Below, in pieces: positions 21,151 to 30,063 of a DNA stretch of 37,946 nucleotides. Positions within the stretch are counted from its first letter, which is position 1, and the number at the start of each line of letters is the position of its first letter. The stretch spans positions 77,500-115,445 of the forward strand of contig VCMS01000382.1 of NCBI GenBank assembly GCA_022539475.1, in the 5' to 3' direction. The translations under genes and the position numbers were made by a program. This stretch comes from Gracilaria domingensis. Taxonomy: Eukaryota > Rhodophyta > Florideophyceae > Gracilariales > Gracilariaceae. The notes beneath the pieces were generated by a model that saw only the letters and a program-made list of their open reading frames with translations, was not told where the DNA came from and searched no databases.

Positions 21151-22557
21151 TAACAGGTTTTGCGAAATGTTCCGCGGTCCAGGAGGTCCTCAGTCAGATA
21201 CGAAGATGGCAAGAGTGAGATCCTTGACCTCAATAAGGAGAGTTGGCGCATTCGTGCAGACAATTCCCATCATGCTAATGCGATCGAATTGTCGCCAGGG
21301 CAAGAACTGCAGAGCATAGAGAAGGAAACTTTGCAGGAGTTCTTTCAAGTTCTTGGATCTAAAAAATTCTTGTTACATCAGTCTCACGGGTTGCCTCCGT
21401 TCCTATCTCACAACGCCTATCAAAAGAAGGAAGAAATCCTTATGGAGACAGTAGATAAGGTTTCTGTTGATGCTGTGCCAACGGACGCGAATGTCATTTC
21501 CAGCCACGTATTCTACAAAATTAAGAGATGTGATGACGGCTCGCTGTTGTTGAAGGCACGAATTGCCCCACATGGTAACGAAGATAACCAGAAGACAAAC
21601 CTGAAAACAGACTCTGCGACTTGGCCGCCCTTAAGAATTCGCATTTTGCTAGCAATGACGACAATACGTATCTGGACGTTGGTAAAGATTGAACTTTCCA
21701 AACGGGAGACATTGCTACTGTCGCTGTGAAGATTACGGATGATCCTGTGCTTGCTGGACCCCGTAGCGACGTGAAGGCAGGTATTGACAGAATTAGGCAG
21801 TCGTATAAGCTGAGAACAATCGTTTTCGGTCTTCGAGCATTCAAGTACTTTGGCTTGGACGTCGTTCAGTTCGAAGATCACTCGAGTATGATACATGGGG
21901 ACGAGAAGCTGATTTAGAGGCTTATCCGCTCGACCGCAAGGGCAGAAAGGAACGAGAAGAATTTTTGAATGCAGTAGAAGCGTCCGCGTTTCGTTCTCTC
22001 AATAGTTCGATTGGCTCGTTAGCGACGGCAGCTTCACCCTTTTGCGCTTTTGCTGCTAGGTTTTTGCAGCAGAAACGCCCGCGTCCAAGAGTAAAGGACA
22101 TGGTGACACAGATCAATGTACTGAAGAAACTCAAGAAGCTTGGTTCTACCGTGCAATATGTGCGACATACAGATGGCAAAAGGTATGAGGTCTCAGTACT
22201 GGTCCTTGCAGATGCAAGTAGACAGAAAAACTACGGAAAGTTAGGCTGGATTGCTGGAATTCATTTTGGGAGTTTGAGAAGGACTCTGTTTTCTATGGGC
22301 TGTCTTGGTCGTCTCGAAAGTCTAAACGTCCAGTGAAGTCTATCTGATCAGCTAAAATATTGGCACCTGGAGAGACCATCGACGAAGGAAAAGTGGTGGC
22401 AACGGCCTTGACTACGTTGCTTGGCATCAAAGTGGGCCTTATAGTTGTTGTGGATTCGAAATATCTTTTTACGACGTTGTCAACTTGCAGTAATAGTCTC
22501 GAGAGGTCGAGATCCGAGCTGATGTCAGCGTCATCATATTTGAGTTCGAACTACTGA
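21151..22557 (+). pseudogene. Ty1/copia pol remnant (RT and RNase H), multiply broken
   Basis: Frame segments in order match copia-type pol. DAVPTDANVISSHVFYKIK and LLKARIAPHGNED (about 21466-21582) are the RT entry. KITDDPVLAGPRSDV and TIVFGLRAFKYFGLDVVQ (about 21726-21868) are the palm to thumb. SLNSSIGSLATAASPFCAFA, YVRHTDGKRYEVSVLVLADA and VVATALTTLLGIKVGLIVVVDS (about 21998-22470) are the connection and RNase H. Breaks lie near 21690-21730, at the stop 21915-21917, near 21965 and at 22334-22370. The section with the RT YxDD box is missing or destroyed. No integrase or gag remains in the window. The remnant ends at a TGA at 22556-22558, inside the left arm of a large inverted repeat. Confidence 0.85.
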
Positions 22558-22677
22558 GACTAGGAGGTCTTGTACTCTACGCTGCCTTGCACGGTTATGT
22601 TTTAGCATGAGTGGTACTCATGCTGGAGAATGATCGTGCGAGGCAGCGTAGAGTACAAGACCTCCTAGTCTCAGTAG
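22551..22677. repeat. 127-nt near-perfect inverted repeat
   Basis: Arms 22551-22593 and 22635-22677 (43 nt each) are reverse complements with one mismatch. The left arm starts CTACTGAGACTAGGAGGTCT. A second, inner stem AGCATGAG/CTCATGCT (22604-22611 and 22617-22624) encloses a five-base loop, so the whole segment can fold into one long hairpin. The left arm overlaps the last codons of the copia remnant. Confidence 0.93.
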
Positions 22678-22794
22678 TGCTACACGATAGACGTACGCCT
22701 ACACCCTCATCACCCCCCCCCCCCACCCCCCTCCACCCCAGAGTAAACGACTGATCAGCCATCTCATCCAGTTCCTTTGTTGTGGGAGGTGGAC

Positions 22795-23209
22795 ACCTTG
22801 TGCCCTCCCGGGGGGGCGCAACCCATTTCGTGTTTGGGCATTTGTGTCCTGCGACCCCCTCCTAAAATAAGTAAATTTAAAGGGGCGCAGCCACTCTTGC
22901 CCGAAAAACGAAATGGGTTTTGGCCATGTCCGGCGACATGAGCACCGGCGCCCCGTGAGAGGCACCAGCACCCAGTGATAGGCACCGCGCGCCGCCAAAG
23001 GGGCGCTCGCATGAGAGCCCTCTTGGCGGCGCGCGGTGCCCATCACTGCTGCCTCGTCCGCACGCGCGCATCGCCGCACCGCCGCACCGCCGCACCGCCG
23101 CGCGATCTGCGAGCCTTCAACTCAGCTCACCGCCGTGCGCTTGATCAGCGCCACGTGCAGGGCTTCCACCGTCGAGACCATCGCCATCTCGCGCGCGCAC
23201 ACACACTCG
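22795..23209 (+). mobile_element. Foldback (MITE-like) element, copy A
   Basis: A 415-bp unit nearly identical to the one at 24310-24724. Module 1 is a foldback at 22820-22919 with arms AACCCATTTCGTGTTTGGGC and GCCCGAAAAACGAAATGGGT. Further in, CTGCGACCCC pairs with GGGGCGCAG. Module 2 has perfect 18-bp arms at 22981-22998 and 23023-23040. The rest is GC-rich with GCCGCACC repeats (about 23070-23100). There is no transposase, so it would be non-autonomous. Confidence 0.85.
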
Positions 23210-24309
23210 GACTACACTAGAGTTGGATAACGGTGAAAGGTTACGGACTGGTTCTTGCACCTGGTTTCGCCGATGATATGAGGATCGGGTGGAAAGAACG
23301 TCGCTTGTGGTTTCTTGAGTAGCCAATGTGGTACATGCGGATCGCTTTGTCGGTGTGTCCCTCTGCCGAGGGTCTCCAGAGGATGAATGAAGAGAGTAGT
23401 GGGAGGAAGAAGGCGATAAGCGTCGGTAGCCAAACTCCCACGATCGGAAACACTTAAGATATCTAATATTTCTCGCCGTAGTCCAGTAAGTGTACTACGA
23501 CCACTTCGTTGTGGTCAGTGGCTGCTATGTAGAGGTATTATAGGTCGTTGGGTCTTGAGCAAACCCCTGCGTAGGAGCAGAGTTAGCCCCATCTTTTCCA
23601 TATATCGCCAGGGGCGTATTGGTGACTTCTTGTAGTCAGGGGCCAAAAGTCAAGAAGTCGGGCGAATTTGGCTGTAGTCGCCCCTGTGGTAGTCAGTGGT
23701 AGTCATCAGGCAAGCATTGGCCTAGCACATGAATTGTTTAGTTTGTATAAGTAACTCACTGCTCTAAAATCTTGTTTGCGACTTTAATAACAGTCCTACG
23801 AAACGCTGATGCCTTTGCATGCAGCAAAGAGCTTCGAGGCCGGCAGGGTGATTGTACCTCAGAATGTACAAAATACCTTATAATCTCCGTCATTTCTAAA
23901 GCTCCAGACAATAGAGACTGCCTTTGATGGCCTTCAACGCGACCTTAGGTCGCACAAACTGGTCTGATGGACTCTACCGGGAGCTCTAGACAGCTTGACT
24001 ACTTTCATGACTACAGTTCACATCTAAGAAGTCACGGAGTCATAGTCATGTCAAAAATGGCCGTAGTCAGCCAGTCATCGATTCGGGCCTGTATATCGCA
24101 CACACATCTTAGAGATCTCGAGCTCTGTTCTAACAACTATCAGCTGCTCAACATGCGTAACGCGGCTACATACCCGTACTCTGCAGCTGCATTTTTACAA
24201 AAGCTTTATACGTTGTACGGGGTTCTTAGCAATCCACCCAGCAGCCCCTCCGCCCTCCACCAGCATAAAGCTGGTGAGGCGAGGACTGTTGCGTGTGAAG
24301 GTCTCCCGA
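23210..24309. other. Intergenic DNA between the two foldback copies
   Basis: No gene is supported. The ORFs present are short and overlap on opposite strands. Several GTAGTCAG/GTAGTCAGTGG-like words recur at 23460-23710 and around 24060, which may be a worn repeat. Confidence 0.5.
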
Positions 24310-24724
24310 ACCTTGTGCCCTCCCGGGGGGGCGCAACCCATTTCGTGTTTGGGCATTTGTGTCCTGCGACCCCCTCCTAAAATAAGTAAATTTAAAGGGG
24401 CGCAGCCACTCTTGCCCGAAAAACGAAATGGGTTTTGGCCATGTCCGGCGACATGAGCACCGGCGCCCCGTGAGAGGCACCAGCACCCAGTGATAGGCAC
24501 CGCGCGCCGCCAAAGGGGCGCTCGCATGAGAGCCCTCTTGGCGGCGCGCGGTGCCCATCACTGCTGCCTCGTCCGCACGCGCGCATCGCCGCACCGCCGC
24601 ACCGCCGCACCGCCGCGCGATCTGCGAGCCTTCAACTCAGCTCACCGCCGTGCGCTTGATCAGAGCCACGCGCAGGGCTTCCACCGTCGAGACCATCGCC
24701 ACCTCGCGCGCGCACACACACTCG
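24310..24724 (+). mobile_element. Foldback (MITE-like) element, copy B
   Basis: This matches copy A over 415 bp with only a few changes (for example CAGAGCCACGCGC against CAGCGCCACGTGC), so the pair is young. Second-module arms lie at 24496-24513 and 24538-24555. To its right the GC-rich sequence continues into a different, protein-like segment. Confidence 0.85.
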
Positions 24725-25200
24725 CGCGCGCACAAACCACGAACGTCACGCATCGCCGCACGCGGTCTGTGGCGCGATCGGGCAGTTTTCTACACGGCTC
24801 ACTGGCGCGCTTGGTGAGCGCCATGCCACCTCCTCTATCTTCGCGTCCATCTCCACCTCGTCCGCGCGCATGCACCGGCACGCGATGCGCCAATCTTCTT
24901 CGCGGATCACCAACCCGAGCCCATCGTCCACGCCTTCCGTTTGCACCATAACCGCGCGCACCGTCTTGGCCATCTCGTCTTCCTCGGACTCCAGGACATA
25001 GTAGGAGTGCTCCTGGAGGCGTTACAGGAAATGCCCCACACCAAAGCTTGGCTCAAGCACCGACAAGCATAAGCTGCGCCCGACGCGGTCTTGGTCAACG
25101 AGGCGAATGGCACCTGCTCACTCATCAACTTTAACCCGAGCACGTCCACCTTTCCGTGGCTCTTCAGCTGGGCCTTTCCTTGCGTTACGTCGCCGCTGAT
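24725..25200 (-). pseudogene. GC-rich fragment resembling a broken coding exon
   Basis: The minus strand reads protein-like in two frames. One carries SEQVPFASLTKTASGAAYAC (about 25110-25050). The other carries MAKTVRAVMVQTEGVDDGLG followed by LVIREEDWRIACRCMRADEV (about 24973-24855). The frame changes near 25030. Base composition is far more GC-rich than the flanks. It could be a captured host-gene fragment; the family is not recognised. Confidence 0.3.
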
Positions 25201-25676
25201 GCTAACTGAGGATGGTCTTCCTTCCTTTCTTAAGTATTAACCAGCATTGCACCCATAACGACATCCTATTTCCCTCGTTGTGCCCTCCTAGAACTAAATA
25301 GACATTAGAGCTTATGAAAAAAATAAAGGTGACCTTTACCTCTTCCTGATAAAACTGGCATACCTTTTTCTACGAGAGTCAAGAGCTCTTTTCATACATA
25401 CGAGGTTATACTTACGACATTTACGTTTCGGGTAAGGGCAGGCGACAAATGCTCTATCGTATCCATTGCTTTTATCTTGCAAGTCTTTACGGGTGCAAAG
25501 TCGTTCGTTAGTCTTTGTTCATTAGAAGGTTTGAGTTTGAGTTTGAACCCATGTCCTTTCAAACCATTTAAATAGTGAGCTAGTGGGCTGATGTAAATCA
25601 CGAAAGACTTAATTTTTATTCACATTATTCTGCTCTAAACGGTTTCGTAGGTGTTGCTTGTACATCAGCGTTAGTA
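25201..25676. promoter_or_regulatory. Upstream region of the ParB-like gene
   Basis: AT-rich sequence about 475 bases long precedes the ATG at 25677. It contains the 13-bp palindrome AAAGGTGACCTTT (25325-25337). No TATA box or other standard promoter element can be placed with confidence. Confidence 0.3.
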
Positions 25677-27605
25677 ATGTATCGTGAATACGCCCGTTCG
25701 AATCCAGTGTATCTCATTCAAATGGGTACGACAGCCATGGAGCGCTCCGAGAGCACAAGCCGAGCTAGCGTCCATGATCAAAATCAGCAACCCAAGCAGA
25801 CTAGCAGAATGGGCATCAACACGAGAAGGGTTAAGCGACCAAGCGATGCTGAGCAAAGTAGCGAACGTGGAAGCGCTCTGAACCCCACCGGAGGGGAGCC
25901 GCGTCAAACCCAGCTCCCTCCCGCCGATGAGGATGAGATTCTTCCGGCCCCTACCCAACCAAGACGCGGCGGAAGTTCCTCTAGTGTGATCGGAAGAGAT
26001 ACATCCGGGAGAAATATTGCTGCTACCGGGAATAGGCCCAGGGTGGTGAGAACTGGGTTTCGAAGTGTTCCATTTAATACACCAAGGGATCCATCTTCAG
26101 CACCCGTTCAGAGTGAAGAACAGGGCCGCAATATAGGTTCCGGAACTCCATTTGGAAGAGCGGGACGTGCTGCTGGGAGAGCGGCTGGGGCCTTTAAGAA
26201 TTTTCTTGTGACTCGCTTGTCCAGTTCGACCTCAGAAGACCGGGCGTTACAGCCAACTGGTAGTGATGATGCAGCATTGCAAGAAGAGCTTGGTGCGGCT
26301 GCAGCTGGGGGTCCTTTACGTGGAGATGAGAGTTTGGAAGAAAGTAGACTGGCCGTCGTTATGAACACTGCAGCAGCGTCTGTTGGAAGTCCGCAGAGAA
26401 GCGGAGCACCACGGTTGGTGATAGGAAGTTCTGCAACAATGCCTGTGGGCTCCGTTGGAACGCAACCTCAGGCACAGGCAACACTTTCCGCTGCATCTGG
26501 GAGCCAAGCCTTTCCACCGTCCACCACACAAGGTGTGGAGGTTTCCGAGGAAGCTAATGAAGTTGGAGGTGAAGAAGATATGGATGATGACGTCCTAGAA
26601 GTCTTGGATGATGAAGAACTGGTATCCAAAGAAGTAATTACTGCTGCCGCGGATAGTCTTGGGATCCGAAAATTCAAGGATGGTGAACTGAAAACCATGT
26701 TCGCTACCATTGACATCCTCTCTCTTGTTGTAGAGCCGCCATCAACTCTTCGGGGTCTCAGTGAGGAGCATATTTCGCGCCTGATCACTAGCTTTAAAGC
26801 ACAGGGTGTACAGGAAGCCTTGGGTTTTCTCACTGTCACGTTTTCTCCCGAAATTGATGGTTCACTGCCGGCAAATCGAATGAATGGAAATACAATTACT
26901 TGTCGTTGTTGGCTGATTGACGGCAGGCATCGTTTTGTAGCTCTCAAGAGATTAGCCGCAGAATCAGAGGAATGGAAGAATGCTTTGCGTAACTTCCGCG
27001 TTTCTCTGAAGTACCTCGAGAATGATAGGCCACTGACGTTGCTTGACGTACTGGGTATCGGAGGTCAGATGAATCGAGGGTCTGAATCTGTTTTGGCAAT
27101 GTCTACTATGGACTATCTACATGCATGCGTATCACACCTTAGCATAATTGAAGCATCTGGACGCATAACACTGGATGAAATAACCCCAACGCCGCTTGCA
27201 GGAGTTCTTATCAGCACAGGAGCTCTAGGAAAAATGAAGGGGCGTCAGATTATGAGATACGCTACCATCGCCATACCCATGGCTAAGCATTCGGAGGTAT
27301 CTCGAATGGTGGTTAACGCGTTCGAGGAATGTCCCTTGCTGGGAGTCATGCATTTATCCAGCGCAAGGATTTGGGCCATGCCTTTCGAAGGTATCAGATT
27401 GGCTATCAAATGTATTATTAGGCGCCTAGAAGCGTCGCGAAGAGGAGTTGCACGATTGAATCTCGGAGGGTTCGAGACTATGAGAGCTTCCTTCTATGAC
27501 AGCGTGAAAATGTTATATTCACAAGTTGAAAGAACCGCGAAACGTCACAAGTTGAGTACGGCCAACTTGTTAGCAAGGAATCTATCTTCATTAGCTCGAA
27601 AGTGA
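25677..27605 (+). CDS. ParB/Srx-like domain protein, first part of a probable multi-part gene
   Basis: The start is ATG 25677. Residues 1-300 are low-complexity and probably disordered (Ser/Arg/Gly-rich, then an acidic run GGEEDMDDDVLEVLDDEELV). From about 345 to 435 the sequence follows the ParB-N/Srx pattern: LSEEHISRLITSFKAQGVQE, a beta strand FLTVTF, then the signature CWLIDGRHRFVALKRL with IDGRHR at 414-419. This fold binds or cleaves DNA, or binds nucleotides, in bacterial ParB, nucleases and sulfiredoxin. The last 200 residues are helical and unassigned (TMDYLHACVSHLS). The stop TGA (27603-27605) overlaps the next open frame, which is shifted by -1 and open from 27530. A 44-nt GT-AG interval at 27551-27594 would join the two frames, so one spliced gene is likely. 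The domain call is by motif only. Confidence 0.72.
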   Translation: MYREYARSNPVYLIQMGTTAMERSESTSRASVHDQNQQPKQTSRMGINTRRVKRPSDAEQSSERGSALNPTGGEPRQTQLPPADEDEILPAPTQPRRGGSSSSVIGRDTSGRNIAATGNRPRVVRTGFRSVPFNTPRDPSSAPVQSEEQGRNIGSGTPFGRAGRAAGRAAGAFKNFLVTRLSSSTSEDRALQPTGSDDAALQEELGAAAAGGPLRGDESLEESRLAVVMNTAAASVGSPQRSGAPRLVIGSSATMPVGSVGTQPQAQATLSAASGSQAFPPSTTQGVEVSEEANEVGGEEDMDDDVLEVLDDEELVSKEVITAAADSLGIRKFKDGELKTMFATIDILSLVVEPPSTLRGLSEEHISRLITSFKAQGVQEALGFLTVTFSPEIDGSLPANRMNGNTITCRCWLIDGRHRFVALKRLAAESEEWKNALRNFRVSLKYLENDRPLTLLDVLGIGGQMNRGSESVLAMSTMDYLHACVSHLSIIEASGRITLDEITPTPLAGVLISTGALGKMKGRQIMRYATIAIPMAKHSEVSRMVVNAFEECPLLGVMHLSSARIWAMPFEGIRLAIKCIIRRLEASRRGVARLNLGGFETMRASFYDSVKMLYSQVERTAKRHKLSTANLLARNLSSLARK

Positions 27606-29320
27606 AGCGGTTGGACGAAAGCATCGCTAACCAGCTTCAAGATTTTACAGTGTTCATGAAGGCCAAGCGAAACGAGGATAAAAACCGTGCTCGGCTGAGA
27701 ACGCTCAGAAGGCGGCTGAGGGATCTCGTTGGGGATGACTTGGGTGACAGTCTGGCAGAGGAAGAAAACGTGGTTGAAGGGGCACTTGCAGTAGAATCAG
27801 CAGATGCGGGTGGTACAGCTTCAGGTGCAGCTACAAATGAACCTGTGGCAGTAGGTGTATCTGCAGCACTAAGATCACAAGCATCGGGAATTGAGGCGCT
27901 AAGCGTAGGAGTAGGCGGTGGTGCACAAAACAGTGCAACTACATTACGCCGCAGCGCTCGTAATCTCCTGGTACAAGCAGCAACTGCCGCAGCTGACGAT
28001 GGTGACGATGATGATGATGTTATAATGGTACCTGTAAAAGGGCGTGGCTCAAAGAAACGAAAGAAAGCTGGAAAGAAGAAGAAGAGATCAGCTCGGAAGC
28101 GGCGCAAAGTGGGCGCTAGTGATTCCGAAGAAAGTCTAGCGATAGACTCTGAACGAAACCTGGGCAAGGCTGCTATCGTTAAGAGTTTCAAGACCATGGA
28201 TGACAATCTGCGTGAAGACCTTATGGACACGTTGGAAGACATTCAGTACAGCGTTGATGTTTTGGATGATACGGCAGATGAACAGGGCGGCAGCCGGCGA
28301 AAGACACGGAAACATGGGATCCAGAGAAAAGGACCCCAGGCTGATGCGGCAGACAGATTTGAAAGCGCTGGAGAGCGCAAATTTGATGATGAAGTTCCCG
28401 AAAAGCTTCCAATAGGTGTGACAGAAGAGGACTCCTCACACGTCGGTAAACGGTTTCCGCCTTGGACAAAGTTTGTCACGAAGGTTCCGAGTTCTAAAGG
28501 ATGGCAGATTTCGCAAGGAAATGATCAGAAGAAGAACCCCATTGAACACAAGGAACCTTGGCTGCGTGCTCTTTTCATACCTCCGAAACATCGCGCAAGT
28601 TGCGTCGGTCTAGTTACCCTTGACGACTTGCGCGCCACGCACCATGCTGTGTACTGGCACGCCGCTTATGAATACTATCGCGAGAATGGAATAGAAGATG
28701 TCGACTTGCTTCCAGAGGAGATGAATAATACCACAGTGGATAAGCAGCTCTGGATCTCTGCGGTAGCAGAAGACGATGTTGGAAATAGTTACTTCGCTAG
28801 GCAGCGAACGAATCTGTCTCAGAGAGGATACTGCATCATGGAAGGGTTCCTCAACGATGAAATTATTCCTGACGCGATTCGTGGTCTGCCGCTTTGCAAG
28901 CTGAAGGGGGCAGACAGCTTCTTTTCGGCGTTGGAAATGGAAATGGTGAAAAGCTATCCTGGAGAGGAAGCCTTGCGAAATCCTGACGACTGGCTCGAAT
29001 GGATGCGAATTATTAACGAAGGTACTGATAAAGATACAACTCTGGGTACGCTGGAAGGGATTGGGCGCTATATCAAGACCTTGTTCGGAATGACCACAGC
29101 CTTGGAACAGGACAAAAATCGAGTTTGGACTGTTAGGGAAAGAGCATTGGTAGACTGTCGTCTTGGACAAGTGATGGCGTGTTTAGGGGTCGGAAATAAC
29201 CGAAAGGCGGGGCCGAAGAAGAGCGAATGGCGCTGTTGGAAGAACAACAGAGGTCTGAAACTAATGAGGAAGAAGGGCAGGGGCAAGCTACACAGCAGCA
29301 GCACTCTACGCAGAACATAG
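27602..29320 (+). CDS. Nuclear protein with NLS and N-terminal half of a PhyH-like domain, middle part
   Basis: This frame is open from 27530; the GTG at 27602 is only a nominal start, so it is better read as the continuation of the preceding ORF. After a helical, acidic stretch comes a dense Lys/Arg block at about residues 149-172 (GSKKRKKAGKKKKRSARKRR), a strong nuclear signal or DNA-binding tail. Residues 260-390 form a globular unknown region (RFPPWTKFVTKV; DDLRATHHAVYWHAAYEYYR). From about 409 the sequence reads QRGYCIMEGFLNDEIIPDA, the typical start of a phytanoyl-dioxygenase-like fold, whose iron site lies in the next ORF. The final 40 residues (GPKKSEWRCWKNN on) look like out-of-frame translation beyond the true junction. 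Confidence 0.68.
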   Translation: MKRLDESIANQLQDFTVFMKAKRNEDKNRARLRTLRRRLRDLVGDDLGDSLAEEENVVEGALAVESADAGGTASGAATNEPVAVGVSAALRSQASGIEALSVGVGGGAQNSATTLRRSARNLLVQAATAAADDGDDDDDVIMVPVKGRGSKKRKKAGKKKKRSARKRRKVGASDSEESLAIDSERNLGKAAIVKSFKTMDDNLREDLMDTLEDIQYSVDVLDDTADEQGGSRRKTRKHGIQRKGPQADAADRFESAGERKFDDEVPEKLPIGVTEEDSSHVGKRFPPWTKFVTKVPSSKGWQISQGNDQKKNPIEHKEPWLRALFIPPKHRASCVGLVTLDDLRATHHAVYWHAAYEYYRENGIEDVDLLPEEMNNTTVDKQLWISAVAEDDVGNSYFARQRTNLSQRGYCIMEGFLNDEIIPDAIRGLPLCKLKGADSFFSALEMEMVKSYPGEEALRNPDDWLEWMRIINEGTDKDTTLGTLEGIGRYIKTLFGMTTALEQDKNRVWTVRERALVDCRLGQVMACLGVGNNRKAGPKKSEWRCWKNNRGLKLMRKKGRGKLHSSSTLRRT

Positions 29321-30063
29321 ATGCTGTGCTAAGTCTAGCAATGGGTAATAGAACGAAGTCTATGTATATGCCGAAAACCGGCGGTCGGTGGTTGTACACG
29401 TCTAAAGGATGTGGACGTCAAGTGCTGCACACGGATTTTGGACCACTCGGTCGTGAAGAGACAATGAACGGGATAGGTAATCCTGGTTATTTTGTCATCT
29501 GCACCGGTGAAAACGGGGCTGGGTTGTGGGTTTGCGACGGATCTCACAGACTGATTGCTATTACGGACCCTAGAAAGCTGCGGGCATTGTCACGAGTTAC
29601 CAAGGTTGGCCTTGTAGAAATACCACCGAAATCAATCTTCGTTGGAAGAGGGGATGTGTTTCATGCCGGTAGTGGATCAGAAGACTTCCCAATTTCTGGG
29701 GGATGTATACGATACCACACTTACTTTATTCCGGAAGGTTATTCACTACCCGATGCCGTTCATCTAAACCATAGATTCCAACCAAAGATTTATCGGAAGA
29801 ACATCAATTTGGAAACTGAATCAGAGTTGGGAGAAGAGGTTGTCCAAGGAGAAGCGTATGAGTTGGATGATGACATGGAACTGGATGAAACAGTAGCTGT
29901 GGAACAACAACAACAACAACAACAACAGGTCGATGATAGATTGAATGCTGGTGAGGACGGTGCTGATACAGCTGGGCAGCAAAATGTGGTAGCAATGGAA
30001 GAAGAAAATGTTGTAGAAAACGATGATCCCGGTGCAACTGGTGGTGATGATCAGGCACCCTAG
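29227..30063 (+). CDS. 2-oxoglutarate/Fe(II) dioxygenase (PhyH-like) catalytic part
   Basis: The frame is open from 29200 and overlaps the previous ORF in the -1 frame. A GT-AG interval 29171-29223 (53 nt) is one way to join them. The iron ligands are visible as HTD (His68, Asp70 in VLHTDFG) and His146 (GRGDVFHAGSG). Arg162 in GGCIRYHTYFIPEG fits the 2-oxoglutarate-binding Arg. WVCDGSHRLI matches the PGSH-like turn of the PhyH family. Such enzymes hydroxylate or demethylate small molecules, proteins or nucleic acids; the substrate is unknown. The next-door DNA methyltransferase and the NLS make a DNA or chromatin substrate worth considering (inference). The tail is acidic with a run of eight Gln. 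ATG 29227 may or may not be used. Confidence 0.78.
   Translation: MALLEEQQRSETNEEEGQGQATQQQHSTQNIDAVLSLAMGNRTKSMYMPKTGGRWLYTSKGCGRQVLHTDFGPLGREETMNGIGNPGYFVICTGENGAGLWVCDGSHRLIAITDPRKLRALSRVTKVGLVEIPPKSIFVGRGDVFHAGSGSEDFPISGGCIRYHTYFIPEGYSLPDAVHLNHRFQPKIYRKNINLETESELGEEVVQGEAYELDDDMELDETVAVEQQQQQQQQVDDRLNAGEDGADTAGQQNVVAMEEENVVENDDPGATGGDDQAP

Noticed and set aside
20498..24610. Near-identical minus-strand ORFs in the foldback copies (72-132 codons)
   Set aside because: They come from the duplicated hairpin DNA. The sequence is Arg/Gly/Ala-rich and depends on GC-rich repeats, with no domain.
25688..25705. GTTCGAATCC resembling a tRNA T-loop at the start of the ParB-like gene
   Set aside because: The flanking bases do not form a T-stem and no tRNA body precedes it.
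27637..28242. 201-codon minus-strand ORF opposite the NLS region
   Set aside because: Ser/Arg/Phe-rich mirror of the acidic and Lys-rich sense codons. The sense strand carries the coherent protein.
28610..29170. 186-codon minus-strand ORF opposite the dioxygenase N-terminus
   Set aside because: Sense strand contains the PhyH-like start. The antisense product has no recognisable content.
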